From Plazaster borealis (lineage: Eukaryota; Echinodermata; Asteroidea; Forcipulatida; Labidiasteridae): a stretch of 64,000 nucleotides of DNA. Below, piece after piece: positions 56,401-64,000 of the stretch. The first letter of the stretch is position 1, and every line of letters starts with the position of its first letter. The notes below the pieces were generated by a model. It was not told the origin of the DNA. It saw only the letters and a program-made list of their open reading frames with translations, and made no database searches. Both the position numbers and the translations under genes were made by a program. The stretch covers positions 23,855,376 to 23,919,375 of the forward strand of contig CM037461.1 of NCBI GenBank assembly GCA_021014325.1, read 5' to 3'.

Positions 56401-56437
56401 TTAACAGAGAGAGATGACCCAGAAGATCTGTCACTGA
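44465..56437 (+). CDS. MOB3: MOB kinase activator 3 (MOB3A/B/C-type)
   Basis: Seven exons: 44465-44500, 51121-51271, 51942-52035, 53043-53176, 55145-55260, 55732-55818 and 56408-56437, encoding 215 residues (vertebrate MOB3 is 216-217). MOB proteins are small zinc-binding adaptors that bind NDR/LATS or MST kinases; MOB3 members act mainly with MST1. Zinc ligands are visible as Cys81 and Cys86 (CTDKSCP) and His163 and His168 (HVYIHHF), the same spacing as in MOB1. The MOB3 signature [12 protein letters not shown] follows a 12-residue first exon ([12 protein letters not shown]). [48 protein letters not shown] and the C-terminus EMTQKICH are all present. ATG 44465 has a purine at -3 and G at +4. 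An ETS-like CCGGAAG sits at 44202. Intron 1 (6.6 kb) holds a LINE end and three tandem arrays or array-like blocks. The 3' UTR end is not resolved. Confidence 0.96.
45128..45280 (+). other. Short coding-like frame in MOB3 intron 1
   Basis: A 50-codon open frame without ATG start (stop TAA 45278) has a protein-like composition: charged and amphipathic, with [20 protein letters not shown] and [13 protein letters not shown]. An AATAAA (45276-45281) overlaps its stop codon, as in a compact terminal exon or the end of a retro-element ORF. I do not recognise the family. It may be a transposon remnant, an alternative last exon or chance. Confidence 0.3.
45780..46043 (+). mobile_element. 5'-truncated CR1/L2-like LINE, C-terminal end
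   Basis: Frame 45798-45932 reads [44 protein letters not shown] stop: the conserved end of LINE reverse transcriptases. The 3' end has the GCGCTTAGAG...TTTACAAATGT...(TTA)n layout. In MOB3 intron 1. Confidence 0.88.
46416..46620. mobile_element. Family G foldback MITE, worn right end
   Basis: Intact left GGGCCCAATTTCATAGAG. Interior GATACCAGTCACAAATTGTA and GGCTGGTAACCTGATTCTGG. Right end degraded to AAAACTGGGC. In MOB3 intron 1. Confidence 0.75.
46985..47430. other. MOB3 intron 1 segment, A-rich
   Basis: GCGCTCTCTCCAGGACCAGC with a following A-rich stretch looks like the reverse of a retroelement tail. No coding similarity recognised. Confidence 0.35.
47434..48215. repeat. 103-108 bp tandem array in MOB3 intron 1
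   Basis: Seven to eight units start near 47434, 47537, 47640, 47749, 47900, 48008 and 48116. Each has TTGGAGTGGCCTTGAACATG, TTGTTTGGATCC and CAGTGGATAGAGCTCTTTTA. One unit (47749-47899) carries an internal partial duplication. Long minus-strand frames exist only because the unit has no stop. Confidence 0.95.
48864..49016. repeat. Degenerate interspersed repeat E (copy in MOB3 intron 1)
   Basis: Same segments as 2405-2632 (CCACAAGACTGCAGGGCTTG, AAGTCCAGAATCAGAATGAG). It abuts directly the TTAA of a family A MITE at 49017. Confidence 0.5.
49017..49368 (+). mobile_element. Family A TTAA MITE
   Basis: TTAA at 49017 and 49365. The left end is altered to AGGCATCGTACATGTTTGAC. In MOB3 intron 1. 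Confidence 0.88.
50321..50790. repeat. 87-88 bp tandem array, MOB3 intron 1 (orientation 1)
   Basis: Five-plus units start at 50321, 50409, 50496, 50583 and 50671, then a decayed one. Core: GAGGCAATTGCCTCCATGCC, GGTCATTGCCTTGGTGCCCC, TTGAAATGTTCCAGTTTCAG. GGAGGCAATTGCCTCC is a perfect palindrome. Single decayed units occur at 3230, 16000 and 50985. Confidence 0.95.
50797..50945 (+). mobile_element. SINE head fragment
   Basis: TGGCTGAGTGGTCTAGTTCA and GGGTTCGAATCCCAGTCTTG, then GCAAGGTTCTTAACCATAAC. It follows the 87-bp array directly and precedes MOB3 exon 2. Confidence 0.75.
51272..51941. other. MOB3 intron 2
   Basis: Contains inverted pieces around AACTGGTTCAGATAGGCGC and GGTTCGGCGTGACTCAGGAG (51340-51640) suggestive of an old foldback. 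A similar GGTTCAGACAGGCGC segment is at 43413. Nothing else is supported. Confidence 0.4.
52036..53042. other. MOB3 intron 3, inverted repeat
   Basis: CCGTATTTTTGACCGCGTGA (52616) is mirrored by TCACGCGGTCAAAAATATGG (52812), with ATTGATGCAAGAAAAC between. This is a foldback of about 215 bases. The rest looks unique. Confidence 0.6.
53589..53910. mobile_element. Two adjacent family G foldbacks
   Basis: One short copy (53589-53715) has both ends GGGCCCAATTTCATAAAGC. The next (53716-53910) starts at GGGCTTAATTTCATAAAGC with almost no gap, giving a head-to-tail pair in MOB3 intron 4. Confidence 0.8.
54330..54400 (+). repeat. G-rich tract
   Basis: (GTT)n followed by G14, then TTTTGGGGGGAGGGGGGG. 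Several G runs could form a quadruplex. In MOB3 intron 4. Confidence 0.7.
54527..55100. mobile_element. Family D remnant joined to a reverse family B MITE
   Basis: 54527-54801 carries family D marks (GCGTGGGCATAACTGCTCCA, AATTTTCACAGGTTAGTTTT). From TTTAAAGG at 54797 it runs directly into family B in reverse (AAATATAAATGTTCACAGAT ... GTAACCAATGTTG). In MOB3 intron 4, just before exon 5. Confidence 0.75.
55540..55615 (-). mobile_element. Small SINE head fragment, minus strand
   Basis: On the minus strand: GGTCGAGCAGTTAAGAGCAC, CGGACTCAAACTTCTGGCG and GATCAGCACTTGTGTCC, matching the head of the SINE at 23998. Confidence 0.65.
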
Positions 56438-56709
56438 TAGAAAGTCCCCAACCTCCCTCCCTCCCTCCAACCCCCTCATGTTGCCAAAATCTTTCCAAGA
56501 AAGTCTCAATATGGAGCAGAACCCTAGACCATCAGATGTGATGTTCATAACCTCAAGCTTAACTTCATGCATAAATACATTTGTACCAGGCACCTCTACA
56601 TCGGTACGGGTTCGAATCCTGGTGTGCCATCTTTGATGATTATACACTCCACCATGTTGCCATTCCCAAGGTCATTTGGAACCATGAAAACCTGCAAAAT
56701 TGGCAAATT

Positions 56710-57070
56710 TATCACCTGGAGTTGGATCTGAACCAAGGACTGTCAGAGTAAGATTCCTCAAGTTATCAACTGTAAACATTTGAGATACTTCTACATTGCA
56801 CACATAAATGGATTGGATCTGAACCCTGTACCATCAGAGTAGAGTGTCAAGCTAAGGAACTGAAACACACTATTAGAGAAACTTCTACATTGCAGAAGTG
56901 GCACCCAGAAAGTTTATCCCTTGGGTTTGGATCTGAACCCAGTACCGTCAGAGTAAAGTGTCAAGCTAAGGAACTGCAACACACTATTCGAGAAACTTCT
57001 ACATTGCAGAAGTGACACCACGAAAGTTCATCGCTTGGGTTTGGATCTGAACCCAGTACCGTCAGGGTCC
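56710..57070 (+). repeat. About 116-bp tandem repeat after the MOB3 stop
   Basis: Three units aligned on GGATCTGAACCC (near 56815, 56931 and 57047), with AGTGTCAAGCTAAGGAACTG and GAGAAACTTCTACATTGCAG. It probably lies in the MOB3 3' UTR. Confidence 0.8.
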
Positions 57071-57571
57071 GTCAAACTTTACTGGGGAAAATTTCACAAA
57101 TAGCACCAAGTAAGTACATGCACTTCACTTGTCATTGAGCGTAGCCCGGGTTCAAATCCATCTGTTGAGTTAACATGTTGTTTAGCAGGAATCTAAGGAG
57201 TCGATATTCCTTAGAAAACAAAATTTTAACAAACGTTCAAGATTAAGCAAGGTATGCATTGATTTATGCAAAATATTTTAACTTTTGACCCCTATTTTAA
57301 CTATTACATTTTTTTTCTGTATATAATCTGAGAATGAAAGCTCAGCTTTATTTGATGAACAAATACAATTCTTGGAAAGTTGAAAACAAGAGTAAAATTT
57401 AGTTTGTAGGTAGTTTACCAATTTCTTCCTAGAAATATTCTAATTTGACAAGTTTGAGGTAGTTGCATGGCACAAGATTGTTATATAATGGAAATGATTT
57501 TTTTTTTATAAACCTAAATCCATCAAAATCCAGCTGCTTTACAATAACTCGTCGTGAATTGGGTAGACTTT

Positions 57572-57900
57572 GGGTAACGCTAGGTGGCAGCGTGATGTGG
57601 TCGAGTCTGTATAAATCAACGGAAGCCTTTGCAACACTAGAGGGCAGCAAACTTAGTTGGTTCACAGACTTTTTCTCAAATACTCGGCACGCGCTCATTT
57701 GCCATAGGAAAAGGTGCATGCTGGTATAGTAGTGACACATTTTAGTCGCCAACTAGACCAGCATGCACCTCATTCCATGGCTAACGCATGCGGACGGAGT
57801 ATTTGTGAAGTAGTCTATTTCCATTGTTAACGTAGAGCATGCGCACAAATTCAAGAGCAACCGATTAAATACAAGTACCCGGTATGAGTCAGAAAATTAT
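57572..57900. repeat. Decayed foldback related to the GGTGGCAGCAG family
   Basis: Holds GCTAGGTGGCAGCG, a second GAGGGCAGCAAACTTA, GTGCATGCTGG and its complement CCAGCATGCAC, and GAGCATGCGCACAAATT. This is a rearranged or composite relative downstream of MOB3. Confidence 0.5.
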
Positions 57901-59100
57901 GTCAGAAAATTGATTGAAAATGACACAACAACTAGCTTAATGTGCCAAAGGATTAACAAAACCAAACTACAGTATGTTGGCCATGTCTCAAGAAGAGGAT
58001 GAGATTATGTAGAGAAGATTATTTTCCAAGGAAGTTTTGGAGGAAGCTGTTGATGTTGTAGACAGAAACTCCGCCGGAGCCGACAGGCATGTTCTCTGAC
58101 CACAGTCTACCGGTTAGCTTTGGACAGACAGACGTCATTTTAACTATTAAATTTATCTTGATTAGTCCTTTTTAATTAATTCTTAATTCTACTTGTATAA
58201 CAGTGTGCATTTTAAGGTTTTTTATCGATTGTTTTAAGCTGAAATTATTAATAATTTGTTTTTTAATCATAAGTACAACAAATGATATACAAAATTGTTG
58301 CAACTAAGTTTGTGGCAACTTTGGGTTCATTATTAACTTAGATTTTTTAAAGTTTTTTTTCCACAAATGTTTTTTTAAAGAGAGATTTTTACTTTGAACT
58401 TGCGACAGGCAAAATTTATTGAAGGCTTTTTTTTGTGTGATTTCACTGATGAAGAAAAAATATAAATTCTCCTGAAGACAATCAGAGCATACTGATCGAA
58501 ACATTGAGTTGTCAAGACAACGGTTCTTACCAGAACCACCACAACTCCTAAAGAGATTTCATGTACATTGTGTCTCAACAAACCTCACCAGACTCTCTAA
58601 ATTAAAGATTGTATGTTGGCATTTGAAGATATAATTTAAAAGGTATACCAAAAATATTAATCGATAATCGATATGATGGAATTTGAATAAGAAAATCATC
58701 AGTCAGGGGTTTTTTGTAATCATATTTTTATACCTTTTTGTAGCTCTTCAAAGTGCTATCTGATTTTAACCAATTTTGAACTTTAGAATAAGTACGATAC
58801 TTTTCCAATTTTCAAACTTGCTTGAAGGTGTCCTCATGTCACTATTTCCATGAATTTCTTTGACCTTTGACCCATTTGTGACTCAAAATATTGAAGCCAA
58901 AACGGAGTTAAAGTAAAATAATTTCAACGTGTTTCACGATTGTTTAGGTCATTTAATGAGTGTTAGAAAGACAGGTTTGTCTCCGATATCTAATCAACTT
59001 TGTTTTCTGAGCGTATCAGACTAGGGTTGCTATCTACTCTGAATACATTTTTTTTTAGAAGAAAGGTATCGCTAGCTTGCTTGCTTGGCAGGTGCGTATA
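57901..59100. other. Downstream of MOB3: Penelope-like terminus candidate
   Basis: 58465-58560 holds CTGAAGACAATCAGAGCATA, CTGATCGAAACATTGAGTTG, TCAAGACAACGGTTCTTACC, which resembles a Penelope-like element end with a degenerate hammerhead-type core. The remainder is AT-rich, without a gene. Confidence 0.35.
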
Positions 59101-59144
59101 TGCTTAGCACAATTTGCTGCTAAGTATCTTTATGGTAGTGAGTC

Positions 59145-59480
59145 TTAATGGCCTGAAACTGGAACATTTCAAGGGGCACCAAGGCAATGACCAGGGGCAT
59201 GGAGGCAATTGCCTCTGTTGCTTCAGTGAAGTATCAGGCCTGAAACTGGAACATTTCAAGGGGCACCAAGGCAATGACCAGGGGCATGGAGGCAATTGCC
59301 TCTGTTGCCTCTGTGAAGTATCAGGCCTGAAACTGGAACATTTCAAGGGGCACCAAGGCAATGACCAGGGGCATGGAGGCAATTGCCTCTGTTGCCTCCA
59401 TGAAGTATTAGGCCTGAAACTGGAACATTTCTAGGGGCAACAATGCAATGACCAGGGGCATGGAGGCAATTGCCAGAAGT
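59145..59480. repeat. 87-88 bp tandem array downstream of MOB3 (orientation 2)
   Basis: Nearly four units of the same repeat as 50321-50790, but reverse-complemented (GGCCTGAAACTGGAACATTT, CAAGGGGCACCAAGGCAATG, ACCAGGGGCATGGAGGCAAT). Confidence 0.95.
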
Positions 59481-59872
59481 ATTATGTCTGAAACGGTGTA
59501 CACTTACACGTTATTTGAACTCTGCTCATTCAAACTCTTCCAGAAGCTTAAAACCCTGGTTTACCTCAAAACTATTTTTTCCCAAAAAAGAAGAAAATTT
59601 CTCAAAACTCACCTTACAAAATCACCACAGAAGGGTCGAAAACTCTTTGTACAAAGTATTTTAACAAGTATTTTCTTAATAGCTCTACAAATACATTTAT
59701 AGTATATATTTAAGTTTACATTAAGTTGAGTTTATTTCATATATTCACCTTGGTATTGTTTATGACAGAATAGAAACGTATATTTTCTTGCTCTCACAAA
59801 ATGAAGGTCAAACATCAGATTTGGGTAAAAGCAGATGTTTTTGAGTCAGAGTTTATCAGGGAGTGAATTGCA

Positions 59873-59995
59873 GAGCTGCCAACTCTCACTGATTCTGCAG
59901 GAAGTTCCCTGAAAATTAACCGTTCTTCACAAAATCTGATGAACAAATTTGAAAATCTCCCTGATTGCGAGATGCAAACTTTGACAGCTCTAGTA
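59873..59995. repeat. Second copy of the GAGCTGCC-ended repeat
   Basis: CAGAGCTGCCAACTCTC at the left and GACAGCTCT at the right, with the same internal GATTCTGCAGGAAGTTCCCT as the copy at 5625. Confidence 0.55.
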
Positions 59996-60900
59996 GTGAC
60001 ATTTCTTAAGGTTCAGACATCTTATTTGTTTCCCATTCAAATCAATGCAACGAAACTGAGGCTAGAATGGTAAAATAGTCTGGTGCCTTTCTGATAGATG
60101 AAAATCAAAATCTACTACTGTTATTGTATACAAGAAACATGACCAAGATGGAGGCAGTCTGATAAAGGTCTTAATTTTGTGAGTGCAAGAAAAATTTGTT
60201 TTATCATGTTGTATTTTCAGGACTCAGAAATCGTTACAATCTTTTGTTTACTGTTGTGTTTTATAAAAATATGTAAAAACTTTGTATGTCAGGAATGTTT
60301 ACTTGATAGATTTAACTTTTTACTTCTTTTCAGAAGCTTTCTTGGACTTTCATTGCATTCATTGCATCATTATAAAATGGTTTTTTTTAGATAAAATGCT
60401 ACAGCCTAACATGGTGATTGTTAAAGTGCTGTAGCGCCCTCTCTAGTTGCAGAAGTTGCACATTTAGAAAATAGAATAGCGCCCTCTTTTGGTAACTGTA
60501 TCTTGGACTGTACCATGTTAGAAATGATTAAGAATTTGTGATCTGAACTCAGTTGTGTTTTTGTGTTTCTGAAATCATAAGGAAAAATAAATTTTACATT
60601 TTTGGAATGCACTTCAAAATTCGGTTCAAAATTTTCAAGTGAAAATCACACATTTGTATAAAAAAAATTAAACAAATTTGTTGATGGCAAGTTTCTTTCG
60701 GCAATGATTTTTAAATAAGAAAGACATAAAGGAAATTATTCTAGTGATAATAATTTGAAATGTTAGCAATTTTAATTAAAGGATTCTTATTTGTTATATT
60801 AAGACCATGTTTCATATTTTATTTAGATCAAGTTATTCATCAAGAAATTAACAAAAATGTATGGAAAATCTATCAAAAGATGCTAATTTCAGTCATTTGT
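59996..60900. other. AT-rich intergenic stretch
   Basis: Short ORFs only. AATAAA at 60586 could end a very long MOB3 3' UTR, but nothing else supports this. Confidence 0.35.
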
Positions 60901-61498
60901 TTAAAGGGCTGTGTCATGATGATCAAAGCAGGCCTGTGGCTCTACATGGAATTATGAACTCTAACCCTGTTACTGCACGCACGCACCTCATGCGCGCGCC
61001 TTCACTCCCTCCCTCCATATCAAAATCTATGGTGAGTGTGCATAAGGCTGTGCGTTTACAGTTATTTTTGTTAGCGTGTAACAGCTTCCGAAAGGGTCGG
61101 TTACAGGTGTAACTCTTGGTGTGAGTTCATCATTCCATGTACAGCCAGAGACCTGGGCCAAATTTCATAGAACTGCTTAAGCACAAAATTTTGTTCTTTG
61201 AGAACTTGTCTTGCTATTTATTCTACTGTCGCAGAGTAGATTTCAGAATTCGGGAGACTACTCTACTGCCGAGGAGTAGATTTCTGAACAGTTCTTTCGG
61301 AACAGGACATTGCTTAACATTTTTTTTGCTTAGTAGGAATGAGCAGGATACCAGTCACAATTTTCTACATTTGACCTGGTAGTTTGGCTGGTAACCTTAT
61401 TCTGGTAAGCATAATTTAGTTGTACTTAGCAACTTTTTATGCTTAAGCAGCTCTATGAGATTGGGCCCTGCTTAGAACATGACGACACAGCCCTTTAA
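60901..61498. mobile_element. TTAA-flanked foldback interrupted by a family G MITE
   Basis: Outer ends TTAA AGGGCTGTGTCATGATGATC and ACATGACGACACAGCCCT TTAA (60901, 61495). Inner arms GGCTCTACATGGAATTATGA / TCATTCCATGTACAGCC. A family G copy (61153-61468, GGGCCAAATTTCAT...ATTGGGCCC) lies in the right arm. Confidence 0.85.
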
Positions 61499-61540
61499 GG
61501 TAAATAATGTCAGGATTCTAACTGACATCTCATCACTGGT

Positions 61541-61735
61541 GCACTCGGTGGTTTAGTGGTTAAGATATCTGCCCTAGAATACTGGGGTTGTGGCTTCGAA
61601 TCCCATCCGTATGCCCTTGTTTTGGGGGTTTTGCAGGACTCGGGGAAGTTCTGAGAAACCATGCTTACCACACATCGGTGTAGGATAAAACAAAAATACT
61701 ATTGTTTATCCCCGATGAAAATATTACAAGTGGTA
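61541..61735 (+). mobile_element. tRNA-derived SINE, ACACCGATGTG family
   Basis: Head CGGTGGTTTAGTGGTTAAGAT and GGCTTCGAATCCCATCC. Body TTTTGCAGGACTCGGGGAAG, CCACACATCGGTGTAGG, TTTATCCCCGATGAAAAT. Confidence 0.82.
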
Positions 61736-62587
61736 TTAGTAATAATTTCATTTGAACATGATGATTGGTGGTTCAAAGTGTAGGAGGACAACATTTTGAA
61801 GCAGATATTATTATAAAATGGATTTTTTAAAACTGTTTTTAAGGTATTAATTTTACTTGAATGGTATTAATCAATTACGTTAAAACATTTCTTCAACCTT
61901 AATTGACAAATTAACATTACCTTGTGTGTAATTAATTTGTACTCAGATTTGTAAAATGATTGTAAATTGTAACTTTTAAACCGGGTTTCTGGTCAAAGGT
62001 GCTAAGATATTGATGCCGGATTTATTTGGTCAAAAGTCAAAATCCAACTTTTGAAAGTGGGCGCAGTGCAAATTGTTCTTCTTGTACAAGCGGGTAGGTG
62101 ATGGGATTGTGCCTTTGATGATACAAACATGGAGTTTGGCATAGAGTCAGAGTATGTCATGAGAAAGATCTTTGACTTAGGGCCATCGCAAATTGTCCTT
62201 TATTTTTTCAAAGACAATGTGCGATGGCCCTATTGCCAAATATTTGAGCATGACAAGTAACCACAATAGCTTCTTGTTCGGAGTGCCCCCCATACTTCCC
62301 TAACTCGCCCCGCCCCCTCACGGGCCATCAGACACAATATTCTACTCATGTATCAGAAATATAATCTTTATGGAACATGCATTTTATGTTGTAATTCCAT
62401 TAAACTACTTTTAGTTTAAACATTTGTGTCCTTTCGGCTTTTGATTTTCTTGTTTTCTGTCAAGCGTGAATTAACTCAGACGACCTATATTATAAGATAT
62501 AAAGTGAAAGATCTGAATACAAGTAAACCGTCAAGTTAAAAAAACCTACAAGGGAAAATGACTTGGTAAATTTGAAAATAATTATTG
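61736..62587. other. Intergenic stretch
   Basis: An inverted repeat at 62180-62235 (AGGGCCATCGCAAATTGTCC / ACAATGTGCGATGGCCC) is visible. Nothing else is recognised. Confidence 0.45.
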
Positions 62588-62800
62588 GTTGAGAGCACCG
62601 GACTCAGGCTCTGGTGTTTGTAATCAGCAGAGTTAGGGTTCGAGTCCTGGTCTTGACACAAGACATTCAACCATTATTGCTTCGTCCCTAGGGGGAGGAT
62701 GCCATAAAGGACCCCTCTGATGTGTCAAGCACGTAAAAGAACCCAGTTACACTTTATCACTAAGAGGAGGGGTTTGCCCCGGTGTGTCTTGCATTGGCTG
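62588..62800 (+). mobile_element. tRNA-derived SINE
   Basis: GGTTGAGAGCACCGGACTCA and GGGTTCGAGTCCTGGTCTTG, then AAGACATTCAACCATTATTG and AAAAGAACCCAGTTACACTT. Same family as 23998. Confidence 0.8.
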
Positions 62801-62875
62801 CTAAATGCGCCACAGCACTTGTAAACCCTTACAAGGTGTTACAAAAATTGGTCTCATATTTACAAAAACTCAAAA

Positions 62876-64000
62876 GCCTTATCCCTTGCCATTTTTTCAA
62901 TTTTAGGCCAAAATTTGATCAAAATGCTGGACTTACCCCTTGCCATTTTTTCAGTTTTACGCCCAAATTTGATCAAAATGCTGGACTTACCCCTTGCCAT
63001 TTTTTCAGTTTTAGGCCAAAATTTGATCAAAATGCTGGACTTACCCCTTGCCATTTTTCAGTTTAAGGCCAAAATTTGATGAAAATGCTGGACTTACCCC
63101 TTGCCATTTTTTCAATTTTAGGCAAAAATTTGACCAAAATGCTGGACTTACCCCTTGCCATTTTTTCAGTTTTACGCCAAAATTTGATCAAAATGCTGGA
63201 CTTACCCCTTGCCATTTTTTCAGTTTTAGGCCAAAATTTGATCAAAATGCTGGACTTACCCCTTGCCATTTTTTCAGTTTTACACTAAAATTTGATAAAA
63301 ATGCTGGACTTACCCCTTGCCATTTTTTCAGTTTTAGGCAAAAATTTGATCAAAATGCTGGACTTACCCCTTGCCATTTTTTCAGTTTTAGGCCAAAATT
63401 TGATCAAAATGCTGGACTTACCCCTTGCCATTTTTTCAGTTTTACACTAAAATTTGATAAAAATGCTGGACTTACCCCTTGCCATTTTTTCAATTTTAGG
63501 CCAAAATTTGATCAAAATGCTGGACTTACCCCTTGCCATTTTTTCAGTTTTAAGCCAAAATTTGATCAAAATGCTGGACTTACCCCTTGCCATTTTTCAG
63601 TTTTAGGCCAAAATTTGATCAAAATGCTGGACTTACCTTGCCATTTTTTCAATTTTAGGCCAAAATTTGATCAAAATGCTGGACTTACCTTGCCATTTTT
63701 TCAGTTTTAAGCCAAAATTTGATCAAAATGCTGGACTTACCTTGCCATTTTTTCAGTTTTACGCCAAAATTTGATCAAAATGCTGGACTTACCCCTTGCC
63801 ATTTTTTCAGTTTTACGCCAAAATTTGATCAAAATGCTGGACTTACCCCTTGCCATTTTTTCAATTTTAGGCCAAAATTTGATCAAAATGCTGGACTTTC
63901 CCGTTGGCATCTTTTGAATTTTAGGCCAAAATTTGATCAAAATGCTGGACTTACCCCTTGCCATTTTTTCAGTTTTAGGCCAAAATTTGATCAAAATGCT
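62876..64000. repeat. 54-bp tandem satellite, runs off the window
   Basis: About 21 units of CCCTTGCCATTTTTTCAGTT, TTAGGCCAAAATTTGATCAA, AATGCTGGACTTAC. The unit is 54 bases (18 codons), or 53 where a T is lost and 51 where CCC is missing. It reads open on both strands (FRPKFDQNAGLTPCHFFS), which is a by-product of periodicity. No unit-to-unit spacers. Confidence 0.97.

Noticed and set aside
63048..63710. 220-codon ORF with repeated PCHFFSFRPKFDQNAGLT
   Set aside because: A product of the 54-bp satellite; the opposite strand is equally open.
62876..64000. CRISPR-like regular repeat
   Set aside because: Units are directly adjacent with no unique spacers, and the genome is eukaryotic. It is a satellite.

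Overview
This window comes from an animal nuclear genome. Its four protein-coding genes have short exons with GT-AG junctions, split codons and introns crowded with transposon remnants. There is no operon-style packing. Together, the protein similarity (to bilaterian and vertebrate families), the interstitial CCCTAA (TTAGGG-type) telomere tract and the many TTAA-flanked and foldback MITEs and tRNA-derived SINEs suggest a marine deuterostome invertebrate. An echinoderm is the most likely source, but that is an inference from repeat style and gene structure, not a species call.

Genes, all on the + strand: (1) 333-5163, the last eight exons of NCAPD3, the condensin II HEAT-repeat subunit, which begins upstream of the window. 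(2) 9743-14159, a five-exon mitochondrial class I release factor of the MTRF1L (mtRF1a) type. (3) 22211-35531, a twelve-exon SLC7 light-chain amino-acid transporter of 507 residues, with a TATA box at 22164 and a 12-codon first exon too short for ordinary ORF finding. (4) 44465-56437, a seven-exon MOB3 kinase-adaptor gene of 215 residues. Every exon phase was checked by hand: each gene's exons sum to a multiple of three and keep one frame. The four genes have unrelated functions (chromosome condensation, mitochondrial translation termination, amino-acid transport, Hippo/NDR-type signalling scaffold), so no shared pathway is implied.

Roughly the rest is repeat. Several miniature-element families have termini near AGG(G) and TTAA at both ends. 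A MULE-like foldback family is represented by three copies in SLC7 introns, each with an exact 9-bp target duplication. Two elements end in TAGCCC/GGGCTA, one of them with a hairpin inside each terminus. Other repeats are tRNA-headed SINEs (some in head-to-head palindromes), the C-terminal ends of two CR1/L2-like LINEs, and a GGGCCCAATTTCAT foldback family. Tandem arrays have units of 19, 54, 87-88, 103-108 and about 116 bp. A telomere-repeat block is embedded inside a MITE.

The least familiar signal is at 17.5-19.7 kb. There, 17-26 bp micro-hairpins that begin CATGGAGG are flanked by 7-bp direct repeats, and one has an unoccupied paralogous site about 140 bp away. No CRISPR array, prokaryotic operon or free-standing RNA gene was found.
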